Origin: Silvibacterium dinghuense
Lineage (GTDB): Bacteria > Acidobacteriota > Terriglobia > Terriglobales > Acidobacteriaceae
DNA length: 64,000 nt
Direction of reading: 5' to 3'
NCBI RefSeq assembly: GCF_004123295.1
Contig: NZ_SDMK01000002.1
Coordinates: forward strand, 496,001 to 560,000
Shown: positions 36,146-45,283 of the stretch, piece after piece
How positions within the stretch are numbered: the first letter of the stretch is position 1
How the letters are laid out: each line of letters begins with the position of its first letter
Made by a program: the position numbers and the translations under genes
Notes under the pieces: generated by a model
Database searches by the model: none
What the model saw: the letters and a program-made list of their open reading frames with translations, nothing else
What the model was told of the DNA's origin: nothing

Positions 36146-37762
36146 TCAAGCTGCTTTGGCATCAGCGGCGATCACCTTGCGATACGGCACCGGAACCTTT
36201 GCCATCGCGGACACGGCCACCAGGCACACCACACAACAGCAGGCAATCAACGCAAAGCTGTCAGCAACTGCCAGAGTTAGCGCCTGTTTCTTCACTTCAG
36301 CCGCCAGCAAAACCCCGGCCCGTGCTGTAGCTGTGCCTGCAGATTGGGAAAGTATCCCCGCGCGTAGCGCTAACAGTCTGTGTACCGTAATCGAGCTGCC
36401 GGAATTTACGCCAAGCCCAAGAATGTTCGAGTGGAACTGCTCGCGCACCGACAGGAAGCGCCCCATCATCGTCGCTCCCAGCTCTCCGCCCATAAGGCGT
36501 ACTGTCTGGAAATAGCCGGCGAAGGTCAGCGTATCGATTGGCCGTTTAAGAGCGCCCGTATTGATCAACTCCAAAATTAGAGAGCCAACCATCGCATTAA
36601 AGGCCAACGGCAATCCCACCGCCATCACCACCTGTGTCATCACAAAACTGGACCCCGACCATACCGAGGTAAGTTGTGCATTCATCACGCAGGCTAATCC
36701 GACCAGCCCAAAGCCTGCCCCCAACAGCAGCCGAGGATCGACCCACCGCATGAGTGCCATCGCTCCAAGTCCCAACAAGAACTGCGGCAGTCCTACCCAC
36801 AGCAGTACACGGCCAGTCTGCAGTGGAAGATAACCCTGAATCGAGCCAAGGAAGTTAGGAATACTTACCACGGTCGCCAGCATGACAAACCGAAAGCTCA
36901 CCAGCACCAGGCTCAACAGCAGCGTGTTGCGTCGCCATAGGAACTGAAAGTTTATGAGCGGATTCGGCAGTACAAAATGGCGCACTGCCGCTGCCCCTGC
37001 CAGGAACGCTCCAGAGACAAAACACGCCACGATCGTGCCCGAGTGGAACCAGTTCAGTCTCTGCCCCTGGTCAAGCGCAATATAGATCAGCGCTGCTCCG
37101 AGACTCGCATAGAGGAATCCACGCCAGTTCACGCGTGGCTTGCCTGGATCTGCCTCCGGTAATGGCTGGTGCGGCATGCCATAGTGCAGCAGTGCGATCA
37201 TCAGCGGCGTCAGCAATGCGCCATTCCAAAAGATCCACCGCCACGAGAAGTGATCCATGTAGAACGCTTCGAGTGCCGTCGAAGCATCCGTCGTGAACAC
37301 GATGTCAATCGCATACATCGCAATGCCCAGCAAGATGTAACGCATCGGCAGGCTGCGCAATACAAACGAGAGCGTCAGCGGATAGAACGTTCCTGCCGTC
37401 AACCCTGCCAGCACCAGCATGATAAGCACCGGCGTCAGCCCATGGACGAGTGGCAATACCAGCATCAGCACCGTGAACATCACTGCAGCACTCAGCAGCA
37501 CGCGCCGCGGCCCTAGTAGTCCCCCCAGATAAACCGAGAAGGGCCCGATAAACATCATCGCTGCGTTGAAAGCCGTACCCATCCATGAGGCCTCGTCAAA
37601 GCCGAGATGCATTGCCCCACGCAGATCCGCAAGCCCTACACTCAATAGCCGTCCCTGGCAGGTCGAGATCATGGCTCCCAGCAGCACACCCACCACTCCC
37701 AACACCGGATGCGTGGTGATAGTCTGCGCGTTACCTTGTCCAGTCTGCGGCTGTGTGCTCAC
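36146..37762 (-). CDS. MFS multidrug efflux pump, DHA2/EmrB family (14 TM)
   Basis: The 538-residue protein starts at GTG, overlapping the adaptor's stop by 4 bases (GTGA). About 14 membrane helices are evident. The N-terminal segment (GVVGVLLGAMISTCQGRLLSVGLADLRG) and helix 2 region (EASWMGTAFNAAMMFIGPFSVYLGG) fit the EmrB/QacA family. The cytoplasmic loop motif GPRRVLL and the helix-5-like GLTAGTFYPLTLSF are also present. It moves substrates by proton antiport through the adaptor and channel encoded with it. The substrates may be toxic aromatics or drugs, which is inference. Confidence 0.92.
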   Translation of the reverse strand: MSTQPQTGQGNAQTITTHPVLGVVGVLLGAMISTCQGRLLSVGLADLRGAMHLGFDEASWMGTAFNAAMMFIGPFSVYLGGLLGPRRVLLSAAVMFTVLMLVLPLVHGLTPVLIMLVLAGLTAGTFYPLTLSFVLRSLPMRYILLGIAMYAIDIVFTTDASTALEAFYMDHFSWRWIFWNGALLTPLMIALLHYGMPHQPLPEADPGKPRVNWRGFLYASLGAALIYIALDQGQRLNWFHSGTIVACFVSGAFLAGAAAVRHFVLPNPLINFQFLWRRNTLLLSLVLVSFRFVMLATVVSIPNFLGSIQGYLPLQTGRVLLWVGLPQFLLGLGAMALMRWVDPRLLLGAGFGLVGLACVMNAQLTSVWSGSSFVMTQVVMAVGLPLAFNAMVGSLILELINTGALKRPIDTLTFAGYFQTVRLMGGELGATMMGRFLSVREQFHSNILGLGVNSGSSITVHRLLALRAGILSQSAGTATARAGVLLAAEVKKQALTLAVADSFALIACCCVVCLVAVSAMAKVPVPYRKVIAADAKAA

Positions 37763-38925
37763 CGTTCCTGCTCCTTGTTAGGATGAACGGTCACCACTGC
37801 CGACATCCCCGGTCGTAGCCGCGCAATCTCCGGTTCATCGCCGTCGAGCACCACTTTCACTGGAATCCTCTGCACCACCTTCGTGAAGTTTCCGGTTGCA
37901 TTGTCTGGAGGCAGCAGCGCGAACTGCGAACCGGAGGCCGGCGAAATCCGAGCTACGTGGCCGTGCAGTTTCACACCTGGAAAACTGTCCACGCGCACAT
38001 CCACACGATCTCCTTCACGCATGTGTGCCAGCTGCGTTTCAAGAAAGTTTGCCTGTATCCAGGGCTCCTGGTTGACCACATCGATCATCTGCGTCCCCGG
38101 AGTCACAAGCTGCCCCACAAACACATGCCGTTCGCTCACAAAACCGTCTTCAGGCGAGGCGATCTTCGTATACCCCAGGTTCACCTGACTGACCGTAATC
38201 GCCGACTGCTTCGCTGCGATGTCCGCACGATAGCTGCGGTCTTTCGTATCGAGTGCCAACCGCTGCCGCTCAGCGACCATCACCGCACTCCGTGCGGCAA
38301 TCTCAGCCGCCTGAGCCTTCGCTAGGTCCGCCTGACTATTGGCCAGTTTTGCCTGCAGTTGCGCAGTCGAAGCTGCCACCTGTTCGATCGTCTGGTGCGT
38401 CGCCGCCTGCGAGCTATATAGAGCATCCTGGCGCTTTTGCTCCAGCAGAGCACGCTCGAGTTCCGGCTTTACGGCCTGAATACCTGCCTGGGCCGCCTCG
38501 ACCGAAGCCTCCGCCTGCTGCACGCCGGCCTTTGCTGCTTCAATCTGCGCATCGGCTACACGCTTCGCATCCTGGTTATCTGCCAGCGCCGCTTCGGATG
38601 CGGCCAGTGCGGCCTTTGTCTCTTCGAGTTCCGCACCGTAGTCGCTGTCTTCCAGCTCCATCAGCACCTGCCCCGCCTTCACCGGCTGGTAGTCGCCCAC
38701 GTTCACCTTGCGCACGGTGCCTGAAATACGCGTGCTCAGCGGCGTTACATCTGCCCGCACATAGGCGTCATCGGTACTCTGCTCGCCGCGTCCACTCTGC
38801 CAGAAGAGCCAGCGACCTCGGATGGTGAGCAGCAGTAGCGCAGCCACGGCCAGCACCACCACCGGAATCATCCATGATCGAATTGCAGATTGAATTCCGG
38901 ATCGTATCTCGGCCTGCTCCGCCAT
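37759..38925 (-). CDS. HlyD/EmrA-family efflux adaptor
   Basis: The ATG at 38925 is chosen over the 39012 start because GGAG precedes it by 9 bases and the membrane helix then falls near residue 20 (IPVVVLAVAALLLLTIRGRW). The 388-residue protein shows a biotinyl-lipoyl segment (ISGTVRKVNVGDYQPVKAGQVL), a long coiled-coil hairpin rich in Ala/Glu/Gln (about 100-220), the closing lipoyl half (ASPEDGFVSERHVFVGQLV), and a beta-barrel end. It joins the MFS pump at 36146 to the channel at 34741. Order and overlaps mark one operon. Confidence 0.93.
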   Translation of the reverse strand: MAEQAEIRSGIQSAIRSWMIPVVVLAVAALLLLTIRGRWLFWQSGRGEQSTDDAYVRADVTPLSTRISGTVRKVNVGDYQPVKAGQVLMELEDSDYGAELEETKAALAASEAALADNQDAKRVADAQIEAAKAGVQQAEASVEAAQAGIQAVKPELERALLEQKRQDALYSSQAATHQTIEQVAASTAQLQAKLANSQADLAKAQAAEIAARSAVMVAERQRLALDTKDRSYRADIAAKQSAITVSQVNLGYTKIASPEDGFVSERHVFVGQLVTPGTQMIDVVNQEPWIQANFLETQLAHMREGDRVDVRVDSFPGVKLHGHVARISPASGSQFALLPPDNATGNFTKVVQRIPVKVVLDGDEPEIARLRPGMSAVVTVHPNKEQER

Positions 38926-38950
38926 CTCGTCTCGCTCCTTTGCTCTCCCG

Positions 38951-39445
38951 CTATCTGTCGCTCGCCTGCGTGCTCTCGAAGGCCCGGCATACTGCCTCGC
39001 GCAATCTCTCATCGAGTGGTTCCACTACGACGTCGAAGCACCCCAGCTCCAGTGCCTCCGACCATAGCCGGAAGTCTGCCTGCGGCGAATACACCAGAAT
39101 TGCGCAGTGCGGTTCGCCCGTCGCCAGTTCCCTCCACAACAGCCGCCAGTGCTCGTGCAGCAACGCTGCCGGTGCCAGCAGTACATCGAACGGGCAGCTC
39201 TGCCGGTTGATCCGCGCAATCTCGTCTGCGTCACGCAGGAACATCAGGTTTGCGACCACCGGCTCCAGGCAGCGGCTCACCTGCGGCTGCGCTCCTGCCG
39301 GAACCAGTGCAACGACTCTCGGCTTTGCCCTGCCCGTCACCACATCCGTCATCGCCCCCGTCACATTTCCAGCTCCGGTTGTCTGGATTTTGCGCTCTAT
39401 ACTGTCGTCTGGCAGCGTGAGCAGAGGTGATCTCACCGTGAGCAC
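38951..39445 (-). CDS. Degenerate receiver-like protein (pseudo-response regulator), no output domain
   Basis: A 164-residue (or shorter, from Met at 39352) protein ends 25 bp before the adaptor gene and runs in the same direction. The alternating strand/helix pattern fits a CheY-like receiver: PRVVALVPAG, FDVLLAPAALL, CAILVYSPQ, CFDVVVEPLDERL. The residue at the usual phospho-Asp position appears to be Ala (LLAPA), and the conserved Lys appears replaced by Glu (VEPLD), so phosphorylation is unlikely. It may act as a protein-binding regulator of the efflux operon. The start is uncertain (GTG at 39445 or ATG at 39352). Confidence 0.6.
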   Translation of the reverse strand: MLTVRSPLLTLPDDSIERKIQTTGAGNVTGAMTDVVTGRAKPRVVALVPAGAQPQVSRCLEPVVANLMFLRDADEIARINRQSCPFDVLLAPAALLHEHWRLLWRELATGEPHCAILVYSPQADFRLWSEALELGCFDVVVEPLDERLREAVCRAFESTQASDR

Positions 39446-39538
39446 GCTCCCTGAAAGATAGGAAGAAGCCAGGTGGAGTCATAGAATGGCTCGGTACGCA
39501 GATTACGATCCCCCCGAAGTGCCTCAGAGGTTTCACTC

Positions 39539-41320
39539 TTGACAGACAACGCCATTCCTCAGGCCGAGATACGGTCGGAGCTCGAGAGAATCCTCGCCAG
39601 CCCGCTCTTTTTGCAGTCGGAGCGACTCGCACGCTTTCTTCGCTTCACCATCGAGCAAACACTCCAGGGCGAGCACGCTTCGCTCAAGGAAGCGGTCATC
39701 GGAACTCAGGTCTATGACCGCAGACCCACCTATAATCCCAGCCAGGACTCCATCGTTCGCACAGAAGCCCGCCGCCTGCGCACCAAACTCAAGGAGTATT
39801 ACGAAGGCGAAGGCCGCGATAATCCTGTCTACATCTACTTCCGTCCCGGCTCTTATGTTCCTGTTTTCCGTATGAGACATTCTCTGGAAGGCAACAGCAC
39901 ACCGCGCCATGAAGGCATCTCAATTGCGGTCATACCCTTCGAGCCGCTTTCTGCAAGCTCACTCGCTTCCGCTCTCGCGCTTGGAATCAGCGATGAATTG
40001 GTCCATGCCCTCATGCGCACCGAGGGCTGCCGTGTCGTTGCCGCCAGTTCCATCGGGCAACTCGTCGCTCAGGCCGCGGATATCCCCACGCTTGCGCAGC
40101 GCCTCGGAGCACAAGTGATCTTCGACGGCACCGTACAGCAGGTCGATTCGCGCATTCGTATCCATGCGCGGTTAGTCGATGCCGAAGGCGCACGCCTCTG
40201 GTCGCAGCGATTTGAAGTGAGCGCTGAATCTCCTGACCTCTTTGAAATCCAGGAGCGTGTCGTCTCGGCACTCATGACTCGCACAGGGCCCAGGCTCTCC
40301 GCTGTCCGCGCCGGTGCCGGCCTTCCTCCCCCGGAACAGATGCGCTTCTATCCCGATCTGCTCGCTGCCGAAGAACTGCTCGAAGAAGGCACCCTGACAG
40401 ATCTGCCCCGCGCCCTGCAAGCCTTTCGCCGTTTGGCTGTGCTCACGCCTGACTATCCCCGCGTTCACGCCGGACTCGCCCAGAACCTCGTCTGGCTCGT
40501 ACAGCGCGGCGCAGTAGACTCTCCTCAATTGGTCCAGGAGGCGCAGCAGGCCGCCGAACAGGCCATCCGGCTCGACCAGGATTTCGCCGACGCCCACTCC
40601 GCTCTCGGTTGTGCCCTCACCCTGCAATGGCGCTGGAATGAAGCCGAAACAGCCTTCCGTGCCGCCCTCGATCTTGGACGCACTCATGTCGTCGTGCGCC
40701 AGTACGCGGCCTTTCTTACCTTACGAGGCCGGTTCGATGAGGCATGGGATTGCTATCTTGACTGCGAAAAGCTCGATTCTTTTTCGCACCGATTCAAGGC
40801 TTCCATCGCACACTTCTTCTTCTTGTCCCGCCGCTATCAGGAAGGTCTCGATTACTTCGCAAGCGTCGATCGCGGCGGCAGCCTCCATCGCCTTCACGAT
40901 GCGCTCCGCTACGGCACCCTGCCCGCCGAGACCTATGCCTGCCAGGCACTCTCACTCGTACAGCTTGGCCATCGAGAGGAAGCTCTCGCCATGGCTCGTG
41001 CCCTCCAGCAGCGCTTTGCCTACCATGCTCTGATGCAGACCGTCGTCGCCGAGATCTTTGCTCTTGCCGGTGAGTCTGCCGCCGCTCATACCCTGCGTGC
41101 CAGGATCATTGCTTCCCCCGGCCACCCGCTTCCGATCAGCGGCTTCCGCCTTGCCTCACTCGCTCTCGCTCTTGGCGATCAGGACGAGGCGCTCAACCTG
41201 CTCGAGACTGCCGCCAAAAACCGCGAGGCAGAACTGCCTCTGATCGGCATCGATCCTCGTTTCGACTCTTTGCGCCCGCACGAACGTTTCCGCACGCTGG
41301 TCACCGATATCGACGGATAA
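39539..41320 (+). CDS. TolB-like/TPR regulatory protein, divergent from efflux operon
   Basis: The 593-residue protein starts at TTG with AGAGG upstream. Residues about 1-105 form a region common in acidobacterial signalling proteins (RSELERILASPLFLQ; SIVRTEARRLRTKLKEYY; FRPGSYVPVFR). A TolB-type alpha/beta domain follows (about 125-250; AVIPFEPLSASS, GISDELVHALMRTEGCRVVAASS, RIHARLVDAEGARLWSQRF). The rest is TPR-like helical repeats (about 290-590; AEQAIRLDQDFADAHSALGCALTLQWRWNEAETAF). Such proteins probably sense or relay signals by protein contacts. The divergent position suggests a link to the MFS operon. Confidence 0.85.
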   Translation: MTDNAIPQAEIRSELERILASPLFLQSERLARFLRFTIEQTLQGEHASLKEAVIGTQVYDRRPTYNPSQDSIVRTEARRLRTKLKEYYEGEGRDNPVYIYFRPGSYVPVFRMRHSLEGNSTPRHEGISIAVIPFEPLSASSLASALALGISDELVHALMRTEGCRVVAASSIGQLVAQAADIPTLAQRLGAQVIFDGTVQQVDSRIRIHARLVDAEGARLWSQRFEVSAESPDLFEIQERVVSALMTRTGPRLSAVRAGAGLPPPEQMRFYPDLLAAEELLEEGTLTDLPRALQAFRRLAVLTPDYPRVHAGLAQNLVWLVQRGAVDSPQLVQEAQQAAEQAIRLDQDFADAHSALGCALTLQWRWNEAETAFRAALDLGRTHVVVRQYAAFLTLRGRFDEAWDCYLDCEKLDSFSHRFKASIAHFFFLSRRYQEGLDYFASVDRGGSLHRLHDALRYGTLPAETYACQALSLVQLGHREEALAMARALQQRFAYHALMQTVVAEIFALAGESAAAHTLRARIIASPGHPLPISGFRLASLALALGDQDEALNLLETAAKNREAELPLIGIDPRFDSLRPHERFRTLVTDIDG

Positions 41321-41382
41321 GGCAGATGCTCGCTCCGAAAGCATAGACAGCCCGGAATACGATGCAGGCTCGCCGATTTCTG

Positions 41383-43605
41383 TCAGCGATAATCCTCCGG
41401 ATGGACGCTCATGCTATCCGGAGGAAATGAAGACGACAGCGCTCCGAGTACAGTGTTCGGCGTGTCTCCCATGGTCAACTCCAGCACACCGCCCTGCTCA
41501 ATATCGGCATGGCGAAACCATACCCGGTCGAGCGGCTTCCCGTTCAGTACGATCTTCTGCACATACTTGTTCTGGCGCGATGCACCACGCGCCAGGATGA
41601 CAAAATCCCTGCCATTCTCAAGATGGATCGTAACCTTGTCAAAGACCGGGCTGACAATGTCATAGACCGGAATGCCCGGCGTCACCGGATAGAAGCCCAT
41701 CATCGAAAACACGACGAATGCGCTCATTCCACCGCCATCTTCATCACCTGGTATGCCGTGTAATGTATCCGTAAAGAAGGTGTCGAGCAGCATCCGCACG
41801 CGGGACTGCGTCTTCCACGGCGCACCGACTCGATCGTAAATATACGGGATCGCGAAGCTGGGCTCGTTGCCCATCGAAAACTGACCGACCATCGATGTAG
41901 AGTCAGGAAACTTGGCCTGAAACTCATATTGCGATCGCCCAAGCGGTTCACGGAACAGCTGGTCAAGATGACTCTCGGCCTTTTGCGCGCCACCCATCAG
42001 ATCGATCAGCCCTGCATAGTCCTGCCCCACATCCCAGGTATAGGTGTACCCGTTATTCTCGTCATAATAATCGCGGCCCCCCATGCCTCCACTGAACTTG
42101 GGATCCATCGGCTCAATCCAGTTTCCTGCATCGTCTTTCGGCCACATCATGGCCTTATCTGCCCGGAAGACATTCCTGTAATTACCAGCCCGCTTCAGAA
42201 ATAACGTCTCATCCTCCGGCTTATGCAGCACACGGGCAAGCTGCGCGATCGACCAGTCGTCGAAGCTGTTTTCAAGTGTCACCGGCACGGGCTGACGTTT
42301 CTCAAACGGGTGCACCTGCGGATAGACCTCTTTCTCTCCCGGACGCAGCGCCGGCATATAACCATGCGTGTTATAGAAATCATCGAGCGGTGTCTTCGGC
42401 CCCAACCGCCACGGCAGCAGCGTGCTCTCGAGCGAACGTTTCCGTACCCCCTCATACGCAGTGGCAAGATCGAAATTCCTCACTCCCTTGAACCATGCGT
42501 CCGCAAACCATGGCGCAGAGTGGTTGCCATTCATGCATGCCACAGGCCCGGTGACATTATTGAATGTCGGCATGATGCCGCCCTGCTCATACATGCGCAC
42601 GTACGACTGCAGCTTATCCGCCTCCATCGCCGGATGCAGCAGCGTCTGTAGCGGCTCCAGCGCGCGATAGGTATCCCATAACCAGTTGTCTACGTAAAAA
42701 GGCCGAGGATCGGTATGCACCTGGTGATCGAAACCACTGTAATAGCGACCATCTTCCGTGATATTGATCATGCGCTCAGAGCTGCGATAAAGCGCCGTAT
42801 AAAAAACGCGACGCTGCGCCTCCGTGCCGCCCTCTACCGTAATGCGGCCCAGCGTTTCGTTCCAGCGCGCCTTCGCCGCATCGCGAACCTGCTCGAAGCT
42901 GCGCGCACCGATCTCATGCTGCAGATTGCGCTTCGCCTGATCGGTGCTGATAAACGACACACCATAACGAAATTCAAGCGTACCTGTATCGGCAGAGATA
43001 AGAAGGCGCTGCTTATTCTCAGATTGCGACGCTGAGGCTTGAACCGGCTTGCTGAAAACTCCATAGACATAAGCCGCCATGCCGTCGAACTGCTCTTCCC
43101 CCTCGACAACACCGCCATTATGGATGCTGAGATTCCCAGCGATGCGATTGCTCAGCAAAAGTCGTGCCTGCCCATGAGCAAAGTTGAAGCGGAAGAATCC
43201 GCAGCGCTCGGTTGCTGTAAATTCCGCATTCGCATCAAGCGAATGAAAGCGCGTCGAGTAGAAATACGGCGTCGTGATTTCCTCGTCATACGCAACGGGA
43301 GAACCATCTCCCGGCATAATTCCAAAGAGTTCCGCGCCACGATGCGATTGAATGGTGAGGGGAAAGAACTGGATCTGGTCGGCTGTCGCATCCTCACGCA
43401 CCGGATACATCCGAACCATGCTGTTCGGCAGATATACCGTCGGCCGGGTCGGCGCAAGAAGGATCGCAATATTTCCGATCGTGGGATCGACAGAGTCCAC
43501 CTGAGCATAGGCCGCCGCGGTGAACAAACCGAAACAAAGAAGAGAAGCCCGAAGATATTTCTGCACGAAAACCGCCCGATTCATCGCCTTGAACGCTGTA
43601 TGCAT
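41383..43605 (-). CDS. GH92 alpha-mannosidase, secreted
   Basis: The 740-residue protein has a Sec signal peptide (SLLCFGLFTAAAYAQ). The family fold is clear: N-terminal beta sandwich starting DSVDPTIGNIAILLAPTRPTVYLPNSM, then the barrel with the conserved end (GNEPSFAIPYIYDRVGAPWKT; GIPGDEDGGGMSAFVVFSMMGFYPVTPG) and a C-terminal beta sheet (YDIVSPVFDKVTIHLENG). GH92 enzymes are calcium-dependent exo-mannosidases; the acidic residues in the DEDGG segment fit the catalytic base site. It probably trims alpha-mannose from glycoprotein glycans in the periplasm or outside. It is convergent with the TPR gene. Confidence 0.92.
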   Translation of the reverse strand: MHTAFKAMNRAVFVQKYLRASLLCFGLFTAAAYAQVDSVDPTIGNIAILLAPTRPTVYLPNSMVRMYPVREDATADQIQFFPLTIQSHRGAELFGIMPGDGSPVAYDEEITTPYFYSTRFHSLDANAEFTATERCGFFRFNFAHGQARLLLSNRIAGNLSIHNGGVVEGEEQFDGMAAYVYGVFSKPVQASASQSENKQRLLISADTGTLEFRYGVSFISTDQAKRNLQHEIGARSFEQVRDAAKARWNETLGRITVEGGTEAQRRVFYTALYRSSERMINITEDGRYYSGFDHQVHTDPRPFYVDNWLWDTYRALEPLQTLLHPAMEADKLQSYVRMYEQGGIMPTFNNVTGPVACMNGNHSAPWFADAWFKGVRNFDLATAYEGVRKRSLESTLLPWRLGPKTPLDDFYNTHGYMPALRPGEKEVYPQVHPFEKRQPVPVTLENSFDDWSIAQLARVLHKPEDETLFLKRAGNYRNVFRADKAMMWPKDDAGNWIEPMDPKFSGGMGGRDYYDENNGYTYTWDVGQDYAGLIDLMGGAQKAESHLDQLFREPLGRSQYEFQAKFPDSTSMVGQFSMGNEPSFAIPYIYDRVGAPWKTQSRVRMLLDTFFTDTLHGIPGDEDGGGMSAFVVFSMMGFYPVTPGIPVYDIVSPVFDKVTIHLENGRDFVILARGASRQNKYVQKIVLNGKPLDRVWFRHADIEQGGVLELTMGDTPNTVLGALSSSFPPDSMSVHPEDYR

Positions 43606-43655
43606 CTCTACGGCATCTTAACGGTTTGTGCGGAGTGCGGGAGAAACTTCTATCA

Positions 43656-43982
43656 TCAATCTCCCGGCGTGTTGCCCCCATGAAACTGGCCAAAATGACG
43701 CGCTGAAAAGATACTGATGAGCAGTGCACCTGCTGCAGGCATAAGAACATCGCTCGTCGATCGCGCATCGAAGTGCCCGACGCGTAACACCAGCACATAA
43801 CCGACGACTGCGTTGAAGAATCCCCATAGAACGTTGACAGTCGAGGAAGAAAGCCCCTGTCCTGGCGGCTTTGCAAAAGGGCTCTGAAAAGGCTGCCCCA
43901 TCATACCGCTGACACAATGTGGAACGGCGTTGGCCAGAAAGACACCGCCGAAGAAGTACGAGACGAGATGCAGCCAGTTCAT
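43656..43982 (-). CDS. Small membrane protein (3 TM), unknown function
   Basis: A 108-residue protein whose ATG overlaps the upstream hydrolase gene's stop (4 bp), so it is translationally coupled. Three hydrophobic stretches are visible: LVSYFFGGVFLANAVPHCVSG, VLWGFFNAVVGYVLVLRVG and LMPAAGALLISIFSA. The segment MMGQPFQSPFAKPPGQG after the first is distinctive; I recall similar small proteins in other bacteria but not a named family. It is the last gene of the MarR operon, so it probably concerns transport or protection against the MarR ligand. This is inference. Confidence 0.75.
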   Translation of the reverse strand: MNWLHLVSYFFGGVFLANAVPHCVSGMMGQPFQSPFAKPPGQGLSSSTVNVLWGFFNAVVGYVLVLRVGHFDARSTSDVLMPAAGALLISIFSARHFGQFHGGNTPGD

Positions 43983-44548
43983 TGCTTAGAGCTCCTTTTG
44001 GCCAGCAGATCGATAATGTCCTGGGTCGTACCGGTTTCTCCAAGACGAGGAAAAACATGCGAAAGACTGTATGCGTGCGACTCCGAACGCGTGTCGGTCA
44101 TGGCGTCGAGAGCAAGCGTGACGTGGAAGCCATGCTCATAGGCCTGGCGCGCAGTGGACTCCACGCCGGTTCCGGTAGCCACGCCTGCAAGAACAACCTG
44201 CGTGATGCCTCTCGCCTTCAATTGGCTTTCAAGATCTGTGCTCGCGAATGCGCCCCATGTTCTCTTCGTCACCACGATGTCCCCAGGCTGCTCGTTCAAC
44301 TCGGGAAGCAGGTCTGTGAATCCTTCGGGCAGCGTCGCATAACGTCGTGGCTGCTCGGTGCGGCCGGGAGCTCCACCTGCCACATTCACGAGTACAACTG
44401 GGAGCCCATGTTTTCGGAAGGCATCAATCAACATGCAGGAGCGCTCGATAACCTCGGAGATCGGATGGATCGTGGGCGAATTGACAATGCCCTTCTGGAG
44501 GTCAACGACGATAAGAGCTGTTTTATCGTCGATCGTTGTGACTGGCAT
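43979..44548 (-). CDS. Isochorismatase-like hydrolase lacking the usual nucleophilic Cys
   Basis: The ATG at 44548 has AAGGAG 8 bases upstream and gives 189 residues; the longer frame begins inside marR. The fold is clear: ALIVVDLQKGIV carries the Asp, VTKRTWGAF the Lys. Where amidase-type members have Cys (Thr-x-x-Cys-Val-Glu), this protein reads VATGTGVESTAR, with Gly. True isochorismatases such as EntB also lack this Cys, so the chemistry may be vinyl-ether hydrolysis rather than amide cleavage, or the enzyme may be altered. It is in an operon downstream of a MarR regulator, suggesting a detoxification role for an aromatic or related compound. Confidence 0.9.
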   Translation of the reverse strand: MPVTTIDDKTALIVVDLQKGIVNSPTIHPISEVIERSCMLIDAFRKHGLPVVLVNVAGGAPGRTEQPRRYATLPEGFTDLLPELNEQPGDIVVTKRTWGAFASTDLESQLKARGITQVVLAGVATGTGVESTARQAYEHGFHVTLALDAMTDTRSESHAYSLSHVFPRLGETGTTQDIIDLLAKRSSKQ

Positions 44549-44585
44549 GCGCTTTTCTCCTTCGATCTGGTAGCAACAAGCGGCC

Positions 44586-45050
44586 TCACGCGAGAGCGCC
44601 ATCTTCGCTAAGCCGGTTCAGCAGCTCGAGAGCTGCTGATAGCTTCTGCTGCTCCTGAGCGGAGAGCTGTTGCAGGATTGCGGCAGTGAGCCAATCCTGC
44701 CTCGCGGCGCGGCCCTCCCGAAGCAATTTTTCACACTTGCTGCTGAGCATCATGAGTGTCTGGCGGCCATCGTTCGGATCGGAAGAGCTATCGACCAGTC
44801 CTGTATTCTGCAAAGCAGTGACGATAGAGCTCATCGATTGAGGGCGCATCCCCTCTGCGCGAGCCAGGCCTGACACCGTGGCAGCACCATCCCTTTCAAG
44901 ACGCAGCAGGACGGAGATTTGAGATGGTGTCAAATCTTCCCTCCCACCGTGCTCGCGCAAGCGGCGCTTCAGCCTGCTCAGGGTAGCCCGAATTTGCGCA
45001 GCAAGTTCTGATGCAGTTTCAGACTCGGAGGCGGGCAATCTTTTGCTCAT
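44586..45050 (-). CDS. MarR-family transcriptional regulator
   Basis: A 154-residue protein with the MarR winged-helix: LTPSQISVLLRLERDG, then the recognition region AATVSGLARAEGMRPQSMSSIVTALQNTGLV and wing SSDPNDGRQTLMMLSS. The C-terminal helices (TAAILQQLSAQEQQKLSAAL) form the dimer interface. It is the first gene of a three-gene operon. Direct and inverted repeats at 45070-45095, just upstream of its start, are candidate self-operators. Confidence 0.93.
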   Translation of the reverse strand: MSKRLPASESETASELAAQIRATLSRLKRRLREHGGREDLTPSQISVLLRLERDGAATVSGLARAEGMRPQSMSSIVTALQNTGLVDSSSDPNDGRQTLMMLSSKCEKLLREGRAARQDWLTAAILQQLSAQEQQKLSAALELLNRLSEDGALA

Positions 45051-45069
45051 GGTTTGAGCATAGCATTTC

Positions 45070-45095
45070 TACAGTTTGCCTGTACAGTTTTACTG
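45070..45095. promoter_or_regulatory. Putative MarR operator region (repeated TACAGTTT with embedded palindromes)
   Basis: TACAGTTT occurs at 45070-45077 and 45083-45090, 13 bp apart. The second copy overlaps the palindrome CTGTACAG (45080-45087) and the inverted repeat CAGT-TTT-ACTG (45085-45095). This lies 20-45 bp ahead of the marR start, between it and the divergent YCII gene, so MarR self-control is likely. The repeats are seen directly; binding is inferred. Confidence 0.4.
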
Positions 45096-45283
45096 CATAT
45101 CTAAATAAAATTTACCTGCTGACTCGGTGAAACGAATCGGAGCTCTATCGCTCGGAACGGAAATTTTCAAATTGCTTTTGCTGATGCCCTGTTTCTCGAA
45201 AAAAGTTTTTCGTCGGATGTCGAAATCATCGGAGTTCATACGACATGAAGGTGAAGTCTAAAATCCTTCAACGGAGGAATTCT

